From the NCBI GenBank assembly GCA_964601735.1, contig CAZROO010000015.1, forward strand, positions 1-33,994: 33,994 nt of DNA, given 5' to 3'. This DNA comes from DATAJX01 sp964601735 (GTDB taxonomy: Bacteria > Pseudomonadota > Alphaproteobacteria > UBA2136 > UBA6156). Below the pieces are notes generated by a model that worked only from the letters and a program-made list of their open reading frames with translations, searched no databases and was not told where the DNA came from. Below, in pieces: positions 1 to 6,785 of this stretch (the first letter of the stretch is position 1; every line of letters begins with the position of its first letter). The position numbers and the translations under genes are program-made.

Positions 1-236
1 CCACTCAGCAGCCACGTCGGGTCAACCTTGGCCACGCGGGCCACATGCAAGGCCTTGGCGGCGGGAATCTCACTCTCCCCGCGAATATAACGGAACAACT
101 GGGCCTGGCTGATGCCCGCGGCGTCGCCCAACGCCTTCTTGCTGCCGAGCTTGTCGGCGCATACTTCCAGACGCTCGCCTAAGCCGGGTGTCTCAACGGC
201 GGCATTTTTAGAATGATGACCAGTTTCCATAGCCAT
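1..236 (-). CDS. XRE/cI-like transcriptional repressor, N-terminal part (cut by window edge)
   Basis: This is the first 78 codons of a minus-strand gene that runs off the left end of the window. The translation carries a helix-turn-helix around residues 18-60: a KKALGDAAGISQAQLFRYI-type recognition segment followed by RGESEIPAAKAL and DPTWLL. This pattern is typical of lambda cI/XRE repressors, and often of those with a C-terminal LexA/S24 peptidase domain, but that half is not visible here. Two starts are possible: ATG at 236 (MAMETG) or ATG at 230 (METG). An AGGG sits 7 bases before the second, which favours 230. A 25-bp dyad at 259-283 lies just upstream and suggests autoregulation. Whether it belongs to a prophage or is a chromosomal regulator cannot be judged from what is visible. 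Confidence 0.75.
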   Translation of the reverse strand, partial: MAMETGHHSKNAAVETPGLGERLEVCADKLGSKKALGDAAGISQAQLFRYIRGESEIPAAKALHVARVAKVDPTWLLS

Positions 237-258
237 ACCCTATATATGGGGCGCCATG

Positions 259-283
259 TCACTTCTGACAGTGTCATTAGTGA
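259..283. promoter_or_regulatory. 25-bp dyad operator upstream of the XRE repressor
   Basis: The arms TCACT and TGACA are mirrored around a central G by TGTCA and AGTGA, with two non-palindromic bases between the arms on each side. All ten outer pairs match. The site is 22 bases upstream of the repressor gene, the usual position for an autoregulatory cI/XRE operator. Binding by this repressor is inferred. Confidence 0.6.
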
Positions 284-368
284 AATAATTTAACTTATTG
301 ATATTTAATGATAAATCGGTATTAGGTTATCGATTGAAGACGAAAACTTGAAGGTGTTCCACCGTAAA

Positions 369-1040
369 TTACCGGGGCGAAAGCCCCATGCCCGTCACAG
401 CCCCGCCACCCTGTTCCTGCAAAAGAACCAATAAATGACTGCCGCCTTGCGGCACCATCGGCTTCTGTATGGTGGTGGAAGCCCCGGACACCGGCGCCAC
501 ATTCATCGCCCGCGCCTGCCACAGGTTGGGGCGCTCGGGGTTTTTCTCAATTGCCAGCAGCGTCAGGCTTTCGCCCGAGGTCTTGGCACCGGCGGGCAAA
601 TCCACCTGCCAGGCGCCGCCGGGCAGGGGCTTCAAGGCCAGCTTCACCTTGTGGTTGGCCGCCAGGGCCTTGTCCACGGTGCCGTCCCAGCCCAGCCATA
701 GCGGCGGGGTGGCCATGCTGTTGCCGTCTAGTATGGGCGCGGGCGTAAACACCTCACCGGGCCGGTTCCCCAACCTGTTGCTGTAATCGTATTGTCGCTG
801 GGTAAAATCCGGGCTGCCCAGTGGGTCTTTATGATTGTTGGCCGGGTCGTCCCAGTAATCCACGTGCTCCAGAACCACCATGTAATCACTGCGGCCCGCC
901 GCCTTGCTGTTGAGGGTAGCCTCACCCGCCGGGCAGTTGGGGCAGTATTTGCTGGTGAAAGTCTCCACCACCACGGGCGTGGCGGCCCAAACCGGGGCGG
1001 CAAGCGCGGCCAACATCATGGTCAACGGCAAACGGCGCAT
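369..1040 (-). CDS. DUF1223 family secreted thioredoxin-like protein
   Basis: A 223-residue protein beginning with a signal peptide (MRRLPLTMMLAALAAPVWA, cut near residue 19-20), so it is probably exported to the periplasm. Directly after it comes VVVETFTSKYCPNCPAGEA, where the CPNC motif sits in a thioredoxin-like position, followed by a YWDD segment and a C-terminal beta-rich half. This order is typical of DUF1223 proteins, whose function is not established. The start at 1040 is chosen because it begins the signal peptide and because the stop codon of mscS overlaps it by one base (TGATG), implying translational coupling. The open frame extends upstream to 1142, but that part lies inside mscS in another frame. 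Confidence 0.85.
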   Translation of the reverse strand: MRRLPLTMMLAALAAPVWAATPVVVETFTSKYCPNCPAGEATLNSKAAGRSDYMVVLEHVDYWDDPANNHKDPLGSPDFTQRQYDYSNRLGNRPGEVFTPAPILDGNSMATPPLWLGWDGTVDKALAANHKVKLALKPLPGGAWQVDLPAGAKTSGESLTLLAIEKNPERPNLWQARAMNVAPVSGASTTIQKPMVPQGGSHLLVLLQEQGGGAVTGMGLSPR

Positions 1041-2005
1041 CACTTCTTCTTTCCTTTCTTGGCGGGCGTGGCGGCGGGGGCTGTAGGGAAAGTCCAGGGC
1101 TGCGAAGGCGTAAACGCCTGACTCTTGCGCATGGCGGACCACAGCTTCATCGGCAGCTCATAGCGCATCGTGGCGTAGTCGCCGGTGCGCACCCAGGCGC
1201 GCAGCAGGTAGTCCACGCCCTCGGGCGGCATGCTTTTAATGCCAAAGAAGGGTTCAGGCCGCGGCAATACGCGCTCATCGGCCTTCAGGGTGTCCATGAA
1301 CAACTGCTTCATGTCTTCCGGCGCGGTGGCATAGTCGCCGCGCATCACCAGCTCTATCATGCGCTCGCGGCTGTAGGTGTGGTTGAGCAGGTTGCCTTCC
1401 CACAGCTTGGTGTTGGGAATGAACACGCGCTTATTATCAAGCGTCGAAACTTCGGTATTGAACAGCGTAATCCGTCGCACGCGGCCTTCCAGCACGTCCA
1501 GTTGAATCCAGTCCCCGATGCGGAAAGGCCGGCTGGTAATCAGCATGATGCCGCTGGCCACGTGAGTCAGGGTGCCGCGCAGGGCAAAACCCACGGCCAG
1601 GGCGCTGGCACCCAGCACGGTCACCAGGCTGGTGTCGCTCACCCCCATCAGCTTCAGGCTGGAGAGGAACGCCAGCAAAAACAAAAAATACATCATGATG
1701 CTGGAAACGAACGCCGCAAACGTCTCTTCCACGCGGGCACGCAGCAGGCCTTTGTGCAGCCACAGGCTTAGCCAGCGGGTGAAAATCCAGCTTGCGGCAA
1801 TCAACCCCAGAGCCAGGGCGGTATCAATGGCCAGCTCGGTGGTGTTGGTCACCGCATGGGCGGCGGCCCGGTTCAGGGCGTCCACGTTCAATACCTTGTC
1901 GCCGGGCAGGTCAATGGTCGAGGGAATCTTCGGCAATGTCCCCGAAAGCCCGATGGTCTGTAAAAGGTTGTCTGTTGCCGCCATGTGACGTTCATGCCGC
2001 GCCAT
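1040..2005 (-). CDS. mscS: small-conductance mechanosensitive channel, MscS family
   Basis: An inner-membrane channel of about 321 residues that should open under membrane tension to release solutes. Hydrophobic segments precede the pore helix region LVTVLGASALAVGFALRGTL, which has the Gly/Ala packing of MscS TM3. It is followed by SGIMLITSRPFRIGDWI and the beta domain (GRVRRITLFNTEVSTLDNKR, then FIPNTKL). The C-terminus ends in a Lys-rich tail. The start is uncertain: ATG at 2005 (MARHERHMAATDN) or ATG at 1984; neither has a clear Shine-Dalgarno. The reading frame stays open to 2455, but that extension is antisense to zapE and is not family-like. It is coupled to the DUF1223 gene downstream and divergent from zapE. 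Confidence 0.85.
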   Translation of the reverse strand: MARHERHMAATDNLLQTIGLSGTLPKIPSTIDLPGDKVLNVDALNRAAAHAVTNTTELAIDTALALGLIAASWIFTRWLSLWLHKGLLRARVEETFAAFVSSIMMYFLFLLAFLSSLKLMGVSDTSLVTVLGASALAVGFALRGTLTHVASGIMLITSRPFRIGDWIQLDVLEGRVRRITLFNTEVSTLDNKRVFIPNTKLWEGNLLNHTYSRERMIELVMRGDYATAPEDMKQLFMDTLKADERVLPRPEPFFGIKSMPPEGVDYLLRAWVRTGDYATMRYELPMKLWSAMRKSQAFTPSQPWTFPTAPAATPAKKGKKK

Positions 2006-2086
2006 GTCCAAAACCGTCAAGTCAAAGGCGCGTAAAGGTTTGACCTTTGGCAATGGCCTGTCACATTCAGGTAAGAAAAAGCCAAA

Positions 2087-2121
2087 CAACCTGCAACCCG
2101 GAACCTGCCACCTGAAACCTG
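2087..2121 (+). repeat. heptamer array before zapE (unit NNACCTG, 5 copies)
   Basis: Five consecutive 7-bp units: CAACCTG, CAACCCG, GAACCTG, CCACCTG, AAACCTG. The array ends 20 bases before the zapE start, where no Shine-Dalgarno is seen. Arrays of the same period occur at 3398, 6363, 6417, 9420 and 10990. Confidence 0.8.
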
Positions 2122-2141
2122 CCCTACAACCCGTCGATTTC

Positions 2142-3140
2142 ATGAATTTATACCGTGCCCGCCTCAAACAGGGCTGGCAGGCCGATGCCGGGCAGGCGCT
2201 GGCGGTCAACCGCCTGAACACGCTGCTCCAGGCGCTGCGCTCGCAACTGGCACGGCCGCCGCGCGGCCTGTGGCTGTTCGGTCCGCCGGGCCGCGGCAAG
2301 TCGCAACTGCTCGATTTATTCCTGGAGCAGGTGCCAACCCCCGCCAAACGCCGCGTCCACTTCCATGCCTTTATGGAAGAAATCCACCGCCGCCTCCACG
2401 CTATGCCAAGCGGGAGGGGAGATCCCTTGGGTTTGCTCGCCGCCGAAATCGCCACCGAAGCATCGGTGCTGGGCTTCGACGAGTTCTACCTCACCAATAT
2501 AGCCGATGCGATGCTGCTGGGCCGCCTGATGAAATTCCTGTTCAAGCAAAACGTCGTGGTGGTGGCCACCAGCAACTGGGCCATGCCCGACCTGTTCCAG
2601 GGCGGCCTCAACCGTGACCGCTTCCTGCCGTTCCTGCGCCTCATGGAGGAGCATTTCGAACCCATCGACCTCCGCCAGGGGCCGGACTGGCGCCTCGTCG
2701 GTCACGCCCCGGCGGCGTCCGACTACATTCTCACCCGCCCGGGCGAGTCCGCCGCCGCCCAGCTTACCGTCCTCTTCAACGCTTACGCCCACGGCGCCGA
2801 GCAACCAAAGCTCACGAGCTGGCACCCCAAAAAGCAAAAGGGCAGGGCGGTGTGGCTCACCTTTGCCGAGGCTTGCGACAAACCCCGCTCGCGCGGCGAA
2901 TATGCCCAACTGGTGAAGAGTTTCGATACGCTTATATTGGAAGCCATCCCCCAACTCACCTCAAAAGAGGCCGACGCCGCCCTGCGCCTCGCCACGCTGG
3001 TAGACATCATGTACGAACAGAACCGCCGTTTGGTGGCAAGCGCCGCCGTCCCGCCGGAAGACATCTGCATCGAAGGCGATGCCGCCGAAGTCTTTCACCG
3101 TACCGCCAGCCGCCTGGTCCAGCTCACCCGCGCCAAATAA
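2142..3140 (+). CDS. zapE: cell division protein ZapE (AFG1-like AAA+ ATPase)
   Basis: A 332-residue AFG1-type P-loop ATPase. In Escherichia coli, ZapE associates with the division ring and modulates FtsZ; the mitochondrial relative AFG1/LACE1 works on respiratory complexes. Visible motifs are Walker A GPPGRGKS at residues 47-54, a Walker-B-like LGFDEF near 110-115 followed by TNIADAMLLGRLMKFLF, a sensor-like VVVATSN and the family signature NRDRFLPF. The start at 2142 (MNLYRARLKQGW) is chosen because the preceding 46 in-frame codons cover the heptamer array and are not conserved in character. The N-terminus is a little shorter than in E. coli. The gene stands alone, divergent from mscS. Confidence 0.92.
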   Translation: MNLYRARLKQGWQADAGQALAVNRLNTLLQALRSQLARPPRGLWLFGPPGRGKSQLLDLFLEQVPTPAKRRVHFHAFMEEIHRRLHAMPSGRGDPLGLLAAEIATEASVLGFDEFYLTNIADAMLLGRLMKFLFKQNVVVVATSNWAMPDLFQGGLNRDRFLPFLRLMEEHFEPIDLRQGPDWRLVGHAPAASDYILTRPGESAAAQLTVLFNAYAHGAEQPKLTSWHPKKQKGRAVWLTFAEACDKPRSRGEYAQLVKSFDTLILEAIPQLTSKEADAALRLATLVDIMYEQNRRLVASAAVPPEDICIEGDAAEVFHRTASRLVQLTRAK

Positions 3141-3190
3141 ATTTCCCGTCCGGCGGAAGGTAACCATCCTTATCTAAACAAAAAAACAAA

Positions 3191-3227
3191 CACCGCCTCA
3201 TCCCGGCGGAGGCCAGGATCCACGTCC
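3191..3227 (+). repeat. dispersed CCGGCG-type palindromic repeat, CACGTCC subtype
   Basis: Core CATCCCGGCGGAGGCC followed by AGGATCCACGTCC, preceded by CACCGCCT. It is the same left-to-right arrangement as the copies at 30809 and 31215. It lies after zapE. Confidence 0.75.
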
Positions 3228-3260
3228 CAGCCCGGGCTGAAAGAAGCCTCTATAACACCA

Positions 3261-3332
3261 CCGTCATTCCCGCGCAGGAGGGAAGGCAACGTTGGTATCC
3301 ACGATAATACGTGCCGCAGGCACTCAAAAACA
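3261..3332 (+). repeat. dispersed two-hairpin repeat, CACGATAA subtype
   Basis: A GTCATTCCCGCG core with a degenerate right arm leads to ATCCACGATAATAC and then a second hairpin, GTGCC (3312-3316) with GGCAC (3320-3324), followed by TCAAAA. This subtype recurs at 4831, 24808, 25623, 26843 and 28676. Confidence 0.75.
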
Positions 3333-3397
3333 AAGAAGATAAGGCCACACCCCAACCGCCAAAAAAGCCAATAATAAACCTTATTCCTTGATTTCGG

Positions 3398-3425
3398 TCA
3401 CCTGCCACCCGCAACCTGTCACCTA
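3398..3425 (+). repeat. heptamer array abutting the RimK-like gene (4 copies)
   Basis: Units TCACCTG, CCACCCG, CAACCTG and TCACCTA run to 3 bases before the start codon at 3429. The array occupies the place where a ribosome-binding site would be. Confidence 0.8.
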
Positions 3426-3428
3426 ATC

Positions 3429-4313
3429 ATGGATATCTGCCTCCTCACCAGCTTCCACAGCAACCACCAGCGCAGCAGCTTCATTCACCGCCTGGCCGAA
3501 GAGGCGCAAAAGCACAGTATCACCCTGCACCTGGTCAATCCGTCCGAACTCACCCTCAGCATCCAAAACGGTAAAACCGAAGTCAGCTACCACGGCAAGC
3601 CGCTGCCTCGGTACGATCTCACCCACTACGCCCTGCGGTGGGACGACAACCACACCTGGCAGGTCGTCGATGTGCTCAAAAACCTGGGCTATTTCACCGT
3701 TCCCACCCAGCGCATGCCGCTGGGCGACAGCATTACAATGGCGCGCCTGTTCGCCAAAAGCGGCATCCGCACGCCGCGCACCTGGGTGCTGGCTAATGCC
3801 GGGCAATTGCCGATGATTCTGGGCGAACTGGTTTTCCCCTGCATGTTCCGCATGCGCCGCGGCCAAAAGGGGCGGGGAGTGGTCAAAGTCACGCACATGG
3901 GCGAGGCCCTCAGCGTGGCCGAGCAACTCGCCAGCGCAGGCCTCGGCGTCATCATCCAGGAATTGCTCGACCCCATCGGCAAGGACATCCGCGCGCTGGT
4001 GGTCGACGGCAAGGTGGTGGCGGCTGTCGAGCGCACCGCGGCGCACGATTACCTCCGCCCGGCCGAAGACGGTAACGCCCTGGTCACCGTAACCACCCTC
4101 TCTCCCGCCGAAAGCAAAATGGTGGTCGATGCCGCCCGGCTCTACAACGCGCCATATGCGGCCATCAATTTTCTGCGTAATAGCGGCGGCCCGGTGCTTC
4201 TCGAGGTTTCCCGCGCGCCGGTACTCACCGAAATCGAGCGCGCCAGCGGCGCAAACATCGCCGCCCTTATCGTGGAACACCTGATGAACCTGGCGCGTAA
4301 AGGCAAAAGCTAA
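3429..4313 (+). CDS. RimK-like ATP-grasp protein with an altered metal site
   Basis: A 294-residue protein with the RimK/glutathione-synthase-type ATP-grasp layout. An N-terminal Rossmann-like part (MDICLLTSFHSNHQ) is followed by a central hinge, GIRTPRTWVL, near residues 113-121, the glycine-rich lid RRGQKGRGVVKV at 143-154, the segment DIRALVVDGKVVAAVER at 186-202, and a C-terminal block ending EIERASGANIAALIVEHL. RimK itself adds glutamates to ribosomal protein S6; other members ligate amino acids to other substrates. The usual Asp and Asn metal ligands appear as Asn246 (AAINFL) and Ser261 (LLEVSRAP), with only Glu259 kept. It may therefore be inactive or use a modified mechanism. No ligase partner is adjacent, and the substrate is unknown. 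Confidence 0.75.
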   Translation: MDICLLTSFHSNHQRSSFIHRLAEEAQKHSITLHLVNPSELTLSIQNGKTEVSYHGKPLPRYDLTHYALRWDDNHTWQVVDVLKNLGYFTVPTQRMPLGDSITMARLFAKSGIRTPRTWVLANAGQLPMILGELVFPCMFRMRRGQKGRGVVKVTHMGEALSVAEQLASAGLGVIIQELLDPIGKDIRALVVDGKVVAAVERTAAHDYLRPAEDGNALVTVTTLSPAESKMVVDAARLYNAPYAAINFLRNSGGPVLLEVSRAPVLTEIERASGANIAALIVEHLMNLARKGKS

Positions 4314-4357
4314 GCTTGCATGGTTGTGTATTTAAACCGCACCGCACAAATTAATCG

Positions 4358-4386
4358 TTGACAATACAAGGCTTCGCTTGCTTAAT
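4358..4386 (+). promoter_or_regulatory. sigma-70-type promoter for the Ala/Pro-rich protein
   Basis: A perfect TTGACA (4358-4363), a 17-base spacer and CTTAAT (4381-4386). This would start a leader of about 80 bases before the gene at 4476. It is one of the clearest promoters in the window. Confidence 0.55.
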
Positions 4387-4475
4387 CCGGCCCAAGGTGT
4401 GCGCTCCCGGCGCAGCCCGGGGCCCCAATACCCAAAAAGGCGCCTCAAAAAACGAGAACGAAAAAGGATCACTCA

Positions 4476-4787
4476 ATGAACAAGGCACCCTTGATCATCG
4501 CTGGTGTGGCCGTACTGGCCGTTGGCGCATACATGGTTTACCAACAAAAAATGAAGGCCGGTGGCGAAGCTCCGGCTGGCATCGAAGCCCCGGTTCCGGC
4601 TCCGGCCCCCGCTCCGGCGCCTGAAGCCGCTCCGGCCCCGGCCCCGGCTCCGGCCCCCACCTCTGCCGCTCCGGCCCCGGCTCCGGTTCCCGGCGCTGCT
4701 CCGGCTGCCGCCGAAGTGAGCCCGGCTGCCCCGGCTGCCGCCGCTCCGGCTCCCGAAGCCGCCCCGGCTGCTCCGGCCGGCAAGTAA
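4476..4787 (+). CDS. small membrane-anchored Ala/Pro-rich protein
   Basis: A 103-residue protein with one N-terminal transmembrane segment (PLIIAGVAVLAVGAYMVY, residues 4-21), then a short KMKAGGEAPAG stretch and about 70 residues made almost only of Ala, Pro and Glu in PAPAPAP and APEAAP runs. The single helix followed by an extended Pro/Ala tail resembles a TonB- or TolA-like rod that could span part of the periplasm, but it has no C-terminal domain. An AAAGGA precedes the ATG by 8 bases. It has its own promoter (4358) and terminator (4807), so it is a single-gene unit that may be strongly expressed. The low-complexity tail makes similarity searches uninformative, and the function is unknown. 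Confidence 0.8.
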   Translation: MNKAPLIIAGVAVLAVGAYMVYQQKMKAGGEAPAGIEAPVPAPAPAPAPEAAPAPAPAPAPTSAAPAPAPVPGAAPAAAEVSPAAPAAAAPAPEAAPAAPAGK

Positions 4788-4806
4788 GCTCCGCTTACAA
4801 GCCAAC

Positions 4807-4830
4807 AAAAGCCCCCGCAAGGGGGCTTTT
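4807..4830 (+). terminator. intrinsic terminator of the Ala/Pro-rich gene
   Basis: AAAAGCCCCC and GGGGGCTTTT pair around a GCAA tetraloop. It is symmetrical and so works in both directions. Confidence 0.9.
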
Positions 4831-4883
4831 GTCATCCCGACGAAGGTCGGGATCCACGATAATACGTGCCGAGGGCACTCAAA
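4831..4883 (+). repeat. dispersed two-hairpin repeat, CACGATAA subtype
   Basis: Begins directly at the end of the terminator. GTCATCCCGACGAAGGTCGG leads to GATCCACGATAATAC, then the second hairpin GTGCC/GGCAC around GAG, then TCAAA. It lies between a plus-strand gene and the 3' end of the minus-strand pgk-like gene. The following 170 bases up to 5053 hold nothing I can identify. Confidence 0.85.
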
Positions 4884-5052
4884 CCAGCTTTACTCGGCAC
4901 CCCTCACCATTAAAAATTACCGCAGCCCCGCGTTTGCCTTGCGCGCAGAAGTTAAAAAAGCGTCACCCTCAATCGCAAGGCGAATGTCGGGCTAAGGGCA
5001 GGGGCGATGCAATCCCTGCAAAACCCAAGCTGCTTAAAATCGCCGGAGCTGG

Positions 5053-6327
5053 TTACGAGTTGCGGGGCGTGGCCCGCCGTTCTTCCCCATGCCAACCCTT
5101 GCCCCGCGCCGCCATCACCTGAAGGCTCGGTAGCGGCTGCCCGCTCAACGCCGCCATCCAAACCGCGGCCCCGGCACTCACTTGCGGCATCCTGCTGCGC
5201 ATCTTCGCGGTGTCCAACACCTGTAACAACCCGTCGCCGCCCACAATGCTGAAGGCGTCCTTTTTGCCCGCAATCGCGCTCGCCAGTTCCAGCGTTCCGG
5301 CGCGGTAGGCGTCTTTTTCCCAACTGCCCATGCTGCCCAGCCACAAAATGCTTTGGCTGTTGGCAATCACGTTCTTCCAGGTCTTGATGGTCTCTGGCCC
5401 AATGTCATGCGCCACGTCGCCGCTTTCCAGCCGCCCGGCTAACCTCACACCCACCGGCACTTCGGGAGCGTCGCGGTGCGCCACGCGCAGGTCCACCGGC
5501 AGCAGCAACCGGCTGCCGATAACCCCGGCCTCGGTAATGAAATCGCGGCTCACTTCCACAAACGCCGGTTCAAAGTGGGAGAGTCCCAGCGGCATGTCGC
5601 GCGCCGCCAGCAGGGTGTGGGCAATCGCGCCGCCCACCATCAAATGGTCAACGTGGCCCAGCATGCGCTGCAACCATTCCAGCTTGGGGCCGATATGCGA
5701 CCCGCCCACCATCACCAGCAGCGGACGCTTAACATTCCCCAATAACTGCGTCAGCCAGCCCAGTTCCTTCTGGGTGTTGAAGCCCAACACGACCTCCGCC
5801 ATTGCGGCACTAAGCCCCGACAAACTTGCATGCGCCCGGTGCAGCGCGGGGAAAGCCTCATTCACAAACACATCCCCCAGCCGCGCCAGTTGTTGGACAA
5901 ACGCCTGCTGGTTCAACGGGTCGCCCAAATGGAAGCGCGTATTCTCCAGCAATAAAATTTCGCCCGGCGGCAAACTCTCTACCGCTTGCTCGGCCATGCG
6001 GCCCACGCAATCCGCCGCCCAGTGCACTTTGGTTTTTATGCTGTTCTCGGCCAACACCTTCTCCAGCACCGGCACCAGCGGCTTGGTGCTAAGCGCCGCC
6101 GCCGGCACGCCCTGGGGCCGCCCGCGGTGGGTGAGTAGAATCACCTTGGCGTCTTTCTCCACCAGAAATTTCAACGTCTCCACGCTGGCGCGAATCCGGA
6201 AATCATCCACCGGCACCCCATCCGCGCCGCCAGGAATATTATAGTCCACGCGCACCAGAGCACGGCGGCCTGCCACGTTGGCATCGGCCAAACCGGGGAG
6301 CTGCGGGGGAACGACGGCGGAACACAT
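5053..6327 (-). CDS. pgk: divergent phosphoglycerate kinase family protein
   Basis: A 424-residue member of the phosphoglycerate kinase family, which normally transfers phosphate between 1,3-bisphosphoglycerate and ADP in glycolysis. The N-terminal, 3-phosphoglycerate side is recognisable: VRVDYNIP, DDFRIRAS (Arg44), THRGRPQG (His67, Arg70), LLLENTRFH (Arg131), DVFVNEAFPALHRAHAS (Arg164). The nucleotide side is changed. The GGAK lysine is replaced in GGSHIGPK (His211; Lys215 kept), the WNGPMG loop reads WLGSMGSWE, the GGGDT loop reads GGDGLLQ, and the C-terminal GGGA loop reads SAGAAV. It is longer than the usual 390-400 residues because of a basic tail. No gap, fba or tkt lies next to it. 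It could be a paralogue with a different role. The start at 6327 lacks a Shine-Dalgarno but has a TATACT 7 bases upstream. Confidence 0.8.
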   Translation of the reverse strand: MCSAVVPPQLPGLADANVAGRRALVRVDYNIPGGADGVPVDDFRIRASVETLKFLVEKDAKVILLTHRGRPQGVPAAALSTKPLVPVLEKVLAENSIKTKVHWAADCVGRMAEQAVESLPPGEILLLENTRFHLGDPLNQQAFVQQLARLGDVFVNEAFPALHRAHASLSGLSAAMAEVVLGFNTQKELGWLTQLLGNVKRPLLVMVGGSHIGPKLEWLQRMLGHVDHLMVGGAIAHTLLAARDMPLGLSHFEPAFVEVSRDFITEAGVIGSRLLLPVDLRVAHRDAPEVPVGVRLAGRLESGDVAHDIGPETIKTWKNVIANSQSILWLGSMGSWEKDAYRAGTLELASAIAGKKDAFSIVGGDGLLQVLDTAKMRSRMPQVSAGAAVWMAALSGQPLPSLQVMAARGKGWHGEERRATPRNS

Positions 6328-6334
6328 ATCATGC

Positions 6335-6340
6335 AGTATA
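6335..6340 (-). promoter_or_regulatory. possible -10 box 7 bases before pgk-like start
   Basis: TATACT on the minus strand. Its spacing to the ATG would put the transcript start at or within a base or two of the start codon, giving a leaderless mRNA. No good -35 is seen, so this is tentative. Confidence 0.35.
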
Positions 6341-6362
6341 CCTTACCTTGCCGCCTTCACGT

Positions 6363-6444
6363 AACCGGTCATCGGTAATCGGTCAGCGGTGTGTGTTCAC
6401 GTAGTCTTTTCAGGTTTACCGGTAACTGGTTACCGATAACCGAT
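6363..6444 (+). repeat. paired heptamer arrays (NNNCGGT and NACCGGT/NACCGAT)
   Basis: The first array, 6363-6390, reads AACCGGT, CATCGGT, AATCGGT, CAGCGGT. The second, 6417-6444, reads TACCGGT, AACTGGT, TACCGAT, AACCGAT. They are separated by 26 bases and occupy the divergent region between the pgk-like gene and the coiled-coil gene. Within 6327-6507 I see no other feature apart from the TATACT at 6335 and the strong ribosome-binding site at 6490. Confidence 0.8.
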
Positions 6445-6506
6445 TACTTCCTTGACCATCTCCCTTCACGCCTGCACAATGCCTGCACTCAGGGGGGAGG
6501 GGTCCA

Positions 6507-6785
6507 ATGCTCGACGACATTTTGCAACAGTTGCCGGACGAAGGCGCCACCCGCCGCCTGCTCGGCGCGCTCGACAGGCTCGAAAAAACCGTCACCACCC
6601 AGCGCAAAACCAGCAACGTCGCAGCGGTCAGCAATGCGCAACTAAAAGAATTGAAGGACGAAAACCTCGCCCTCCGCTTCAAGCAGAAAAAGGCTGCCGA
6701 CCGGCTCGACAAACTCCTCGCCAAGCTGCCCGGCCTGTTTCCCGAGTTGTCCGATAAAAACGACAACGAAGCCGCCGCCGCATGA
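6507..6785 (+). CDS. small coiled-coil protein upstream of zapA
   Basis: A 92-residue cytosolic protein that is mostly predicted coiled coil: LLGALDRLEKTV at residues 18-29, then LKELKDENLALRFKQKKAAD around 46-65 and a second leucine-rich stretch, RLDKLLAKLPGLFPEL. A strong GGGGGGAGG lies before the ATG. Its last codons overlap the zapA start (ATGA), so the two are translated together. A short coiled-coil gene of unknown function (for example DUF4164) often precedes zapA in alphaproteobacteria. A ZapB-like division-ring role would fit the context but is an inference. Confidence 0.75.
   Translation: MLDDILQQLPDEGATRRLLGALDRLEKTVTTQRKTSNVAAVSNAQLKELKDENLALRFKQKKAADRLDKLLAKLPGLFPELSDKNDNEAAAA

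Noticed and set aside
2006..2455. Long N-terminal extension of the mscS frame
   Set aside because: It is antisense to zapE, rich in Arg/Pro/Ser as expected of a shadow frame, and unlike MscS N-termini.
4473..4835. Minus-strand frames opposite the Ala/Pro-rich gene (Gly/Arg- or Gly/Ala-rich)
   Set aside because: The repetitive GC-rich codons of the plus-strand gene leave stop-free frames on the other strand; they have no ribosome-binding site.
6363..6444. Heptamer arrays as a CRISPR
   Set aside because: Units are 7 bases with no spacers, and there are no cas genes.
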